Shown here one piece after another: positions 50,666 to 61,700 of a stretch of DNA of 64,000 nt (position 1 is the stretch's first letter; each line of letters begins with the position of its first letter). The notes under the pieces were generated by a model that saw only the letters and a list, made by a program, of their open reading frames with translations, did no database searches and was not told where the DNA came from. Origin of the DNA: Lineus longissimus (taxonomy: Eukaryota > Nemertea > Pilidiophora > Heteronemertea > Lineidae); contig NC_088316.1 of NCBI RefSeq assembly GCF_910592395.1, forward strand, positions 12,708,001 through 12,772,000, given 5' to 3'. The position numbers and the translations under genes are program-made.

Positions 50666-53600
50666 CTTTGTCAGCATGGTGAAATACCTGTCGTCTAGAC
50701 GTCGACGGCTTTTCATTCATACCTTAGCTTTATTCACCTAAGCAACAGGCCACTTCGATTCATCTTGCAGTTCCATGACCGAACAGACATGCACGGCGAT
50801 AGTCTTTTTATGTTATTGTAATCTGGAATTCAGTGCACTTCTTGAGAGGAAGCAAATAATCAAACACCTGGTTACACATTAGTTGTATTTGCGTAACTAA
50901 GAAACGAAAAGAATGGGAAACACCCTCCATTGAGTCTGTTGACAAACATCACCAGACTTGTGAATCAGCGCCGTAAAAATCACGTACAAATCTTAAAATC
51001 GATTTCATTCTTTACAGTTTTGACAACAGTTCAATACCTTCTTGTCAGTAGATGAATGAATGTTACCCGGGTCGATAGCCGAATCGCCCGGATGTTAACA
51101 GGGTCGATAATCGAACGTCCCGCGGCTGAGCTCTTCCAATAGAAAATGAGAGAATGTACATTGCGTGAAGCTGTCTCACGGAATAGATGATTCTTTGGGG
51201 AACAATTAACTACGTCAGCAGCTGTTATGTATATATTCTTCAGACAATTGGCCGGGCTGATTACGGCCGATTAGGAATCACACCTGAGATCAGGAGAGAC
51301 ACGGTGCAAGTGTTGGCAACGAACACAGAGTTCGGAGGGTGCCGCGACCGAAAGTGCTTAAGCGAGATATACTGGAATTCGCAGCTGAAACTTCAAATAC
51401 GTATACCGCATTGGACGTACTTTACATAACGAAAATGGATCTGGAATGCTGTCCAGCCGGTTGAGAAGTTTACGACAAAGGCTCATCTCGGAATACGCTG
51501 TGCCCGAATCTGCTCTTAGACTGAGAAACCAGCTTCTGCTGAAGGCAGTGCATTTGGATCTTTTGGTAAACGTTTGGACATTTCATTGGATATTTGAAAC
51601 ACATGATACACGAACAAAATGGATGCTTGAACGCTGGCTACAACGAAATGACGTTTTCTTCCCAACCATAGAGGACCGGAAGTCATTGAAGGCAGAGTTC
51701 ACGCATTGCTGATTCGCTCCCATTTGGAAATAAATAGTGGTACTTAGCTTTCTTCATTTTGAATAACACCTTTACAATGATACCCTTTTTCCCCATGGAT
51801 ACTGACCAAATACTTATTTAATGTATTTCGCCTGAAAACGGCCTCTGTGGCAACTTAGTATTTTTTCATCAGACGTGCATCATTTTAGAGTAAGCCTTAA
51901 TCTACTCACCATATTGCATCACGCCAGATTCACCTCATGAATTTCACTCCCAACGAGTTGAGCATCAAAGGCTATTATTCTGGTCCATTCCGCCACACAC
52001 TCAACAAAGATTACCCAATTTGCGCAAAATCATCAGCTTTCCACTCTATTGGATACTTCAATGAAGAAGCACCAAATTGGAATGCAGTTAATGTTGCTGC
52101 TTTTGAGTGTAACGCTATGAATTCAACATGAAGCTACATTTTGCTTGGCCTAAGGGAGAGACTGCAAGAAGGATGTACGTCATTGGGGTCAAATGATCGG
52201 ACACCGGATATAGAGGATGCGACAAAAGTTTTAGTTATTTGACAAATCGAGGACGGCTCATGAACAGGCGTTGGATACAGCATTCAGCAAGGGGCCTAAA
52301 TGGAAATAGGTAACGCCAAATTGGTCATAACTTTAGGGCTGAAACACTGCATTGACAACAACGTCAAGAGGCCGATATGTCAAAGCGCTTTGGGAAAGGA
52401 TTTCCTAAAAAAGCGCTGCATAAAATGCCGCACTAGAAATTTTACCTAATCGCAATTTCGTTGGTTTCCAAGTTACTCAAGTAAGGTTTGCGACGCTTCA
52501 CAAAGGTAATGGCGATGATCTATTAGCATCTGACCCCATTACAATCTCTGGCTTTTATTTTTACTTCTGAGGAAGCGATCAACATTGGTCTGTGACACTT
52601 AATGACAAATTATACATTACCTGAGCCAATAATGACTACATCGGAAGCGTTCGATTCAACAAATAACGGTCAAATCGAAATAATGGGCCAAATATAGAGT
52701 ACGGTATTGCTAACAACTTTATCTCAGCAAGCAAACGCGTTGGAGAGTGCAACAAAGAATACACAGGTTGCAATCAATTCTGGCTCGCGACACACCATTG
52801 ACAAAAAGGCAACTGAGCCAATTACCATTCGATTCAGCCAACAATGTCCAAATTGCGATACTTCCTGCCACAAAAAAAGACAGATTTTTAACCGATTTGG
52901 CAACTCTCATGAAAATTAGGCAAGTCTTCAGATAACTTGGCAAGTTTTAAGAAGCACTGGATGTTCCCAAAACAAAGCAAAGTCATTCCAATCAATGGAA
53001 TTGCGACCGCGTCATAAACTAAAATAAACCTCATCCAATGACGATCACGTAGAGAGCATTTGATTCTCAAATAAACATCCTGAGATCGAGAGGCGCAGCA
53101 AATTGAAAACAACTGGTGCCTTGATGCAAATGAAAAAACAATTTGGTATTGCTATCGCTTTGGCCTCGATCTTTTTTTATGTCGGGTATGACAACGTATC
53201 GTGAAAACGTGGTTTTTAGTTGTTGGTAAGGAGGATAGGCTAAAGCGAAAGGCCAACTTGCGAACCAGCCTTTGATAGCGCAAGAAAAAACACCAAAGCA
53301 GTCAATTTCAACTGTTACTAAAGCATCAACAAAAAGATTCCTCAGCCAATATCGACCAGATCATATCAGAAGTGGGTCCATTCAGTTGAACAAATAACCG
53401 CCAAATTGCAATCGCTTTTGCCTCAATCTGTTCTAATCAGAAGTCGGGTGTTACAATATGTGTCGTGATGAACAATGTGATGTATAGTTGCTGGTCGGGA
53501 AAGGAACGCTGAGGAATATTGAGTGGCGGAGATTCTGTAAGGATGTACCCTGTTGCTGCTGATAGCGCGTCTTCCATTCCCTGGATAGCTATGGAATATA

Positions 53601-54399
53601 CGATGGATAGGAATACTCGCGTGCAAATTTATGGTAAGATTCTACGTGCAATTCATAACTTAACAATACATTCGCAATACATTGTAGGCTTGTTTTGAAA
53701 TATTTGATATTTGAGCCTGAGATAATCTTGTACCTTTTCGTATACGATGTTTTGGAATACTAGTGTGTTATATTATGTGTTATATAATATGGTTAGGGCA
53801 ATTTTACTGCCATATGCCTCGTTTACGTGAAAAGAACACCCAGATATTTTTTTTGTCACTTTCGATCTACAGGGTACTACAAGCCCAAACTCTTGCATGT
53901 TTTGTGTACCATGTGCATTTGTGCTTTTCATTCTTTATGCTTAAGCAATATCAATAACAGTGGTAATAATATTACATGAATATAAGAAAAATATACAAAA
54001 TTACTCTGTCATTACATAAATGTCATTACACAGATTCTTCCGTTTCGTTTCAAGTAATGTAGCCACGGAACCACGTGCTATTAGGGTGATGACCTATCAA
54101 CAACCATAATGGTTCATTTAAGCTCACTGCGAGTTTGTTATTGTGGGTAAATTTGGAGATCTGAAAGAAAGATATTTATAATGCAATTAGACAAAGGTTT
54201 TGAGCTTTAGGTTTTAAGAATCTCAAAATCAAACTTTCATTATGTTTTTTACGCTTCAGTAACAAAAACCACTACAGTTTGCATATTCGCCCTAAAAACC
54301 TTCTTTCTAAGCATGTCTTTCTAAGCATGCCCCCAATCCATCTCCAGCGTGGCATCGTTTTAGCCGCAGCGATTTCGGTGTTGCAGCCGATTTGGTTTG
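50666..54399. other. Intergenic, no gene recognised
   Basis: The frame at 51446-51712 (+, 88 codons, rich in Arg and Leu) has no recognisable motif. AT-rich stretches with AATAAC and CAAATTG words lie at 52300-53420. Nothing was annotated with support. Confidence 0.4.
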
Positions 54400-54550
54400 A
54401 ATTTTTGGAATAACAAAGAATAACAAAAAGTCTTGTAGTGCCGTGGATGAAGTATTTCACTATATTCAGATTGCAATGACGGCCAATTCAAGCAGTGAGA
54501 GTCGGACGGTGCCTCATCACACCACTATCACTGCGCAAGGAGTACGGGTT
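54400..54550 (+). repeat. Dispersed repeat family C, copy 2
   Basis: Nearly identical to 21970-22090 across about 100 bp, in the same orientation. It ends at GCGCAAGG in both copies. Confidence 0.75.
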
Positions 54551-54770
54551 ACCCTATGTCTAAAATTTCATAAAATAGGCCTAACTCTGTCAATGCAGGG
54601 TTAAGGCTCCTCACGTCTGTCAATTCCAACCTGTCTGTGAATTGCACCATCCTCAGTATCCAAGTAGATCCTGCCTTATAATGTGCTCATGATGAGAAAA
54701 GAATGATTTGGTAAATCCTTTTGGCCGATCGATGGTGTTATTATGAAATCAATCAATGTTAGTGGTGTGG

Positions 54771-55077
54771 AAGAGGAGATAGGCGGGGGACAGGTTAGGG
54801 CTTGGCCTGGTTATGTTAGTGCACGCGAGAATGCACTTGGAGAAGAGATAGGCGACGGACAGGTGAGGGCTTGGCCTGGTTATGTTAGTGCACGCGAGAA
54901 TGCACTGGGAGAGGAGAAAGGCGACGGACAGGTTAAGCCTTGGCCTGGTTATGTTAATAGTGCACGCGAGAATGCACTGGAAGGGCGATAGGCGCCGGAC
55001 AGGTTAGGGCGGCTTGGCCTGGTCAATGTTGGTGCACGCGAGAATGCACTGGACAGGAGAGGCGATGGAAGGTTAGC
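54771..55077 (+). repeat. Minisatellite, unit 69-72 bp, about 4.4 copies
   Basis: The word GTGCACGCGAGAATGCAC recurs at 54819, 54888, 54960 and 55032, spacing 69, 72 and 72. Between these lies GGACAGGTTAGGGCTTGGCC with few changes. Each unit holds a short hairpin, GTGCA...TGCAC. The unit length is a multiple of three, so a frame stays open through three units (G-x-GQVRAWPGYVSARENALGEE) before a stop at 54989. That frame is probably a by-product of the repeat, not a gene. Confidence 0.9.
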
Positions 55078-56474
55078 CTATTCATCTTCCCCTTCAGTGG
55101 AAACGATAAAGATTGCAACCACCGGTGCTTTCGACCACTTTCATTTAGGTTCCCGTCCACGGCGATTGGCTAAATATTTTAAAATATCGTCTGCTCGTAC
55201 AAACGAAATCGTGTAAATGCGAAATTACATGATTTTCAACTCTGTACCAAAACCTTGGCAAAGCGTAAAAGGGTATTGATCGGACATGGTGATGACGTAA
55301 AAGCAGCGGCCCGGCTGCACATTAGGGGATAGGGGTAATGATTGATTCGACATGGGCGACTGCAGTCAGAGCTTGGAGCTTTCATGACCCCGGCACTGAC
55401 GGTGGCAGGATATGTTGGCCAATAGTTCGAGCGACAGGGTCAGGTGTCCTGGGCTACACGACTGATCAATCTACATGCATATTTTAATCCTTTAATTTTT
55501 TTGATTACACAGTACCCTTTAAATGAAGAGATTTGGTGTTAATTGACCTGGTTGCACGGTATATGCATCAAAGAATATCGGTAACATTTTGAAAATTAAA
55601 ACAATGCAGATTTTAAGCAAGTATGTGAAGGTTGGTAAAATTTCAGCTTTGATGAGTCCGGGAACTTCAATGAGGAATGGGACCTGATCAAATTTCGATT
55701 TGGCGTCTCCCCTGTTTTTATCAATAATGCTACTGAAAACAAGAAAATCTATAAACCAATTCAATATACAAAGGCCAAATGTTCCAATATTGTCACTTAA
55801 ATGTCACCGTGGCACTAAACGATCACTGAAACACGACGCGCTGTCTTTAATGCCCTGTCTATTGCAAGAGATCGATCTTCTAGTACAGGGAATCAATCTT
55901 CGTGTGGCCTCTTCGGGTGAAATTTCACTCCAAATCTTAAGTTTCTCGGTTTTCGAACCATTGAGTTTTTCTGAGTGTAGCTGCTACCAACGAAGTTACA
56001 TCGATTCGAAATCGATGAAACAAAACGGAAAACACTTTGATTACTTTCGCAATATTCCCATTTAGAATCTCAACGCGGCCATTCGATTTTGGATGGGAAG
56101 GCTGCAGGCTAGGGCAATTTTGATGTAATCCATCTCGCTGTCTGTTTTATCTCAATGAAAGTTGATATTTTACTGCATTAGTGGTCAATACAAACAATGC
56201 TTGGAATAGAAGTTAGAAGATACTTTCAAAATTATATAACGGTGTGTGATTGACAGGTTGGCGCTCTCAAAAAAATATAGATAATGGAACCATAAATGGG
56301 ACCATATCCGTAGGGCCTACTTTAATGCCAGGGCAGTCCAAAAGTCTTGCACATTACGCTATTGTGCCCCTACCTCGAAGTTAAAAGAATTCAGGCCTGG
56401 CCCAATACACGGTCTATTATCTGTAAACAAAGCCGCACGCACCTTGGCCAAAATTCCGATGTTTTACAGTCTTA
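55078..56474. other. Intergenic, nothing recognised
   Basis: The frame at 55700-56065 (+, 121 codons) has no recognisable feature. No RNA gene was seen. Confidence 0.4.
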
Positions 56475-56915
56475 AGCCCGCAGCACACTAGCCGCCAACT
56501 TCGGCGTTCACTGGCGTTTTTTGCCGCACGAGTCCTGAACGCCTGAAAAATCCCTAGTCTGCTACGAACGGCGTCAGCGAACGCGACTTGACGCCACTTG
56601 CCGCAACTAAACGCCAAATATCTAACATGTTTGATTTTTTACGCGTATCGCCGCGTTTGAACGCAAGAAGAAGCCAGGTGTGCTACGGATTGCCGCCTGA
56701 ATTGGCGTCGGCGGCGAGGCTATGACCAATCAGCTTGCGTCTTGATGTCACATGATTTCAAAATGGCAGCCTAAAGTTGCGGAAAAGACGCTACTGGTCG
56801 CCGATTCTGGGCAGGTATGCTCTGACCGGGATCCACTGGCCGCCAACTTCGGCGTCGAGAGGCGTCAGCTGAACGCTTCTCGTCGCCAAAGTTGGCGGCT
56901 AGTGTGCTGCGGGCT
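56475..56915. mobile_element. PIF/Harbinger-type MITE with TTA target duplication
   Basis: The element is 441 bp with terminal inverted repeats of about 31 bp. The left end AGCCCGCAGCACACTAGCCG continues CCAACTTCGGCG, and the right end is its reverse complement with one change. Direct TTA trinucleotides flank it at 56472-56474 and 56916-56918. A 3 bp TWA duplication with long termini is the signature of PIF/Harbinger elements. The interior has many GGCGT and ACGCC words and no transposase frame, so it is non-autonomous. Well-kept termini suggest it is not very old. Confidence 0.85.
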
Positions 56916-57178
56916 TTATCAAAGGCATACATCGATTCCCACGAAACAGTTTTCGTGGGGGTCGATCCTTCTGAACCGGCGATCCAAATAAATGTTATCC
57001 ACAAGGGTATTGTGCAACTAATTTATTTATTAGAACTTCACCGTATTGTACAAAAACATATATATATACAAGTGAAATGATGATGTGGTCTAAAATCCTG
57101 TCCCTAAATATACCAAAGAAAAAAAATCACGAGTCCTATATTATTATTGCATGTATGTATCTAATTCTCCGTACAAGT

Positions 57179-57238
57179 GCGCAGTGATAGCGACATTCTC
57201 CATCCGCCTCATCACAGGACTATTAACTATCACTGCGC
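57179..57238. repeat. Inverted repeat GCGCAGTGATAG / CTATCACTGCGC
   Basis: Perfect 12 bp arms at 57179-57190 and 57227-57238 enclose 36 bp. The right arm with the preceding GCCTCATCACA is like the right end of family C (21940-22093), so this may be a shortened relative. Confidence 0.6.
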
Positions 57239-58497
57239 CGGAGTATGTGACAACGCGTGATATTGTCAGCAAAGAGCGAAGGGCAAGAACGAGGATTCAA
57301 CAAAAGAACAAGAACAGGGCGAGATGTTCATATCTTCCAACAGTGATCAACTCTCCCATGTAGATTTTAAATCAACGCCAGAATTTGGGACAAGATTTCC
57401 GAATTCTGTGTCGTCTGGTTACGCATGCGCATCAATGAGTACCGTGGCAGAGATTGATATGCGCATGTGTGACCTACTTCTCAAAGATATAAATCTTCAG
57501 AGGAGGATGACAGATCTTTCGCGTACCCAGACCTCGATTATGGATAGATCACCACAAATTACGAACGTGTGTCGCGATTTGCACCGACTCGAGTCATCCG
57601 ATACCAGACACAAACAGTTAATTGCCCCCCCCCCTCAAGAATTGTGATGGGAAGAGACTCTCATTCAGTTGACACAATGTACAGACTAGATTCTTATGTT
57701 TGGTTTCCATAGCAACTATGATTTGCCATTTACGGTAGTCTATAACATGGGGTACGGGCTGCGGGTTGGGAGGCGGACTCTCGAGTGTTGGTGGTAATCG
57801 GTATCGAGAGGACGGTTTAGCCATTTTAGGACAATAGAACTAGTTTGAGGAAAACTTCAGAAAAATGTCGAATTATAGTCTTATGTATGGTACCATGCCA
57901 TCAGAACGAGAAGTGTTCGACAAAAGCTTTCCAACGAAGATGGCATAGCGCTGCTTCTATAAACCGCTTTATGTAGCACTTCATAACAATGAGTTGGAAA
58001 TGTTTCTCAAATTTGTAGGCACCCCTCTGGAGCAACAAGGAGATGTAGTTGTTTGGTACGGTCTGCAAGTTTCTAACTCATGCCCGGTACATGCATGGGT
58101 TACACCGGTGGACAGCACTGTTTTCTTGGAAATAGTGGTATCGCCCTTAATTTGGTGCCGCCAGTTTGTTTTTTAGGCATGTTTAGGATGTACACAAGGG
58201 TGTGGGCCAGAGACTCGGCGGTACATCGTCAAAACTCGGCGATGGCGAAAAACCTTAACGCTATTATATTTTCTGACTGTCAGTACTGGTCGTGGAATGA
58301 ATAACGAAAAAAGGCGGAGATGAACCATTAGCTAATCAAATATTCCTTTGTAAGCAGATCCTGGGGAGGGAAATGCTTCTTGAGAAGTCAGCTATTAATG
58401 AACGTTTTTTTCCCAGTGAGCAGATCTTCCTGGGTCGAAAAATGTGTCACGAGAAGTACAGAGCTTTTTAAACCATCGATTATGTTCTCTTTTCCAG
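57239..58497 (+). other. Upstream region of the TRPC gene
   Basis: The first TRPC coding exon begins after an acceptor at 58496-58497, so a non-coding 5' exon and the promoter should lie in or beyond this stretch. The frame at 57324-57646 (+) is unrecognised. I see no clear core promoter. Confidence 0.4.
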
Positions 58498-58524
58498 TTG
58501 ACGTGAGCGGGCCCTCCACTCATC

Positions 58525-58776
58525 ATGGATTCCTTGGCCACAAGTCGCTATGGCAGTGGTAGAAGGGGGCCGATGAGACAGGGGAGTAAGGGATCAGGGA
58601 GGGCCATCCCAATACCCCTAGAACCCCTTAAGCCGGGCAGCAGGATGGACCCCCAAGAGCGTCTCTTCCTGGAGGCGGCCGAGAGGGGAGACAAACATAC
58701 TGTGGCGCGCTGTCTGCAGGGACCTAATCCAGTCAATGTCAACTGTACAAACATCTTAGGGAGGTCGGCGATTCAG
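58525..58776 (+). CDS. TRPC: TRPC exon with start codon and first ankyrin segment
   Basis: The exon begins at 58498 after GTTCTCTTTTCCAG, with 27 bp of 5' UTR containing an in-frame TGA before ATG at 58525. It encodes a Gly/Arg/Ser-rich leader and then [23 protein letters not shown], like the first ankyrin repeat of TRPC/TRP-gamma. The donor is CAG|GTAAAT, phase 0. Confidence 0.88.
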
Positions 58777-61700
58777 GTAAATATGAAATTAGTTGTATCC
58801 CGAATAACCTCAAAACCTAGTGGTTGGCACTACTAGCTACCACGTTATAGGGCGCAAGTTCGGTTCCGGGGTGAACCCAGGATTGCATATCTGGATGAAC
58901 CGGCGTGGTTTTCAGCGAACGAAAATTCCTGGCTCTTCACAACACAACTTATGAATATTCAAGGGTCTGTCGGATGAGACTAAAAGCCGTGGTCTCTCGT
59001 ACCGAGTGTCTATGCCAGGGAAATTAAAATCTTCGACATAGGGGGGTAGTCGACTCCATACCTCCGCCAAAAATCCGATTGTGTAACGACGCCGGTAATA
59101 CTGATGATGATTGTATCGAAACATTTTTTGCTGCGGATCAAATATGACAACGGTTGCAGAAGTGAGATTCGTCCGAACGCTTGCCGTAGGGGTCCCACAA
59201 GCTTCGACGAAAGATCGAGTTCTGATTCAGTCCCGGCCCGTTTTTAACATACTGAACTTCCAGCGGTATTGCCTGGTCACTATCCTTGTTAGTGAAAAGT
59301 CTAACCTTCGACAGCTAAATGATGTTAACCGCATCATCTTTTTTTCATGCTTATACTTAATTGGTCTTTTCAGATTGCCGTCGACAATGAAAACACGGAG
59401 ATCGTGGAGTTACTCCTGCACCAAGATGGCGTCAAGATCGGGGACGCTCTCCTTTACGCCATCCGAGAGGGTGTCTATAGAATCGTGGAGATGCTCATCG
59501 ACCACCCGAGCATCACCCGGGAAATGCTCGGCTTCGAATGGGCAAAGACAAAGATATGTAGCGGTGAACAAAGTTCTGAATACAGCCCCGATATAAGCCC
59601 TGTGATTCTGGCCGCAACGTGTAATCAGTTTGAAATATTGCAGCTGCTGCTTTCGCGGGGCGCGACGATCGCGAAGCCGCATGTGTTGTCTTGCGATTGT
59701 GAGAAATGCATACAACAGGTGAATGAGGATAGTTTGCGACATTCGCTGTTGCGTATACACACTTTCCGCGCGCTGGCAAGTCCAGCGTGGATCTCTCTCA
59801 CTAGTCCAGATCCAATCTTAACTGCTTTTAAACTTTCGTGGGAGCTACAACACTTAGCGAAACGGGAGAACGAATTTAAAGACACGTATAACACACTCGC
59901 TGATTCGTGTAAGAAATACGCATGTGATTTATTAGACCAGTGCCGAAGTTCTGAAGAAGTTATAGCTGTTCTCAACAAAGAATCAGACGAAGACGAAGTC
60001 CCACCGCCGCAAGAGGGCGGATACGATGAGAAACTCAGTCTCTCAAGGTTAAAACTCGCGCTAAAATACGAACAAAAACAATTCGTTTCGCATCCAAACT
60101 GTCAGCAATTGTTGACTGGGATCTGGTACGAAGGACTTCCAGGTTGGCGGAAGCGAAATGTGATTACGAAAAGCTTTATGTGCATCATGCTGATCGCAAT
60201 GCTGCCGTTATTCGTGCTAAACTATTTGATTGTTCCGCGAAGCCGCGTTGGCCAAATCCTGCGGAGTCCGTTCATGAAATTTTTATACCACAGCGCCTCG
60301 TTTGCTGCTTTCCTTACAATGTTATTATTTGCCTCTACGGAGATGGTCGACGATGAATCGAGGGCGTTCGATCGGGGACCTTTCCCCTCGGAATTGGAAT
60401 GGCTCATATTCATTTGGGTTGCAGGTGAGGCATCTGCATTGTATCTACCAATGGGAGGTGACAGACCAATTCACTGCGGTGCGGTCATAATATGTTGATG
60501 TTATTTGTATTCATGATGTCATACATGCATGTGAGCCAATGATGCTTCTGACGGTCCTCTGGATGGGCCATATTTTGTTTCTGGATATTTCTCATTCATT
60601 CTTGAGTAAATTGACACAAATAATAATAACCTGAATATTTCATCCAGATTGGTCGAGAAAATAAACCGTACAGAGCGGAAAATGTCCAAATTCAATGCAC
60701 TACGTCAATGTACACAAATGAATACCAAAAAAATAATTTCGTTACCGTGGTTACTAAAACGAGAATACCCTGTTCGGTTTTTAGGTGAAGACTGATAAAA
60801 ATCAAACTTCAAAGAAATCCGATCGGGAGTTCGCCCTTCAGAGCACCAAACGCTGCGGACATAACATTTACGAGTGGACATTATAGAGTGACTAGGACTG
60901 CGGAAATGACGTTACATGCACACGTGACTTAAGAATATTGCTCCCCTGATTAGTTTTGAAATAATATCCAGTGCACATTTGTGCCAAGATGCCTTCTTCA
61001 AGACACTGCATGTCTCATTGACCTTAACCTTTCATTGCAGGTTTTGTTTGGGCGGAAGTGAAACAAGTGTGGGAGGAAGGATGCAAGGCCTATATCCGGC
61101 AATGGTGGAACTGGATGGACTTCATCATGCTGTCGCTGTATCTCTGCTCATTCTCCCTCCGAATGGTATCCTGGTACCAGGTCCACATGACAGACGCAGA
61201 ACCCAAGGAGCTAAACAGAAAAGACTGGCCTGAATACGACCCCACGCTCATCTCAGAAGGATTATTCGCCATCGCAAACGTATTCAGTTTTGCTCGGATT
61301 ATTTTCTTGTTTCAAGCGAACCCCCATTTGGGGCCCCTGCAGATCTCGTTGGGATGTATGCTGATAGATATTGCCAAGTTCTTGTTTATATTTTTTCTCG
61401 TCGTGATCTCGTTTGCGTGTGGATTGAACCAGCTGTACTTTTATTTCAATAGGACGCTGAAGTTAGAAAGGGCGGCGCGAGATAATACAACTTGTGCGGC
61501 AACAAAGGAAAATCCGTTTTTGTCGTAAGTAGCATTTCATTCGTTATACACTCTTAAATTAAAATGGTAAAAATGTTTTTTTGATAGTAATTTTTACTAC
61601 TCTGGTAGTTGCTATTGCACCGACTGTGAAATTAGTTATTTTCACTATCAAAATACATGGAGTAATTCTTAACCACTTTAATGGTAGTTTTCACTCCTTT

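Noticed and set aside
51446-51712. 88-codon Arg/Leu-rich frame as a gene
   Set aside because: Looks somewhat coding-like but no motif, partner exon or signal supports it.
54743-54991. Frame across the minisatellite as a repeat protein
   Set aside because: The open frame follows from unit length being a multiple of three, and it stops within the array.
54771-55077. CRISPR-like array
   Set aside because: Units are contiguous and similar along their full length with no variable spacers, and the sequence is from an animal genome.
57324-57646. 107-codon frame upstream of TRPC as a gene or TRPC exon
   Set aside because: The peptide does not match TRPC N-termini, and the TRPC start exon has its own in-frame stop upstream.
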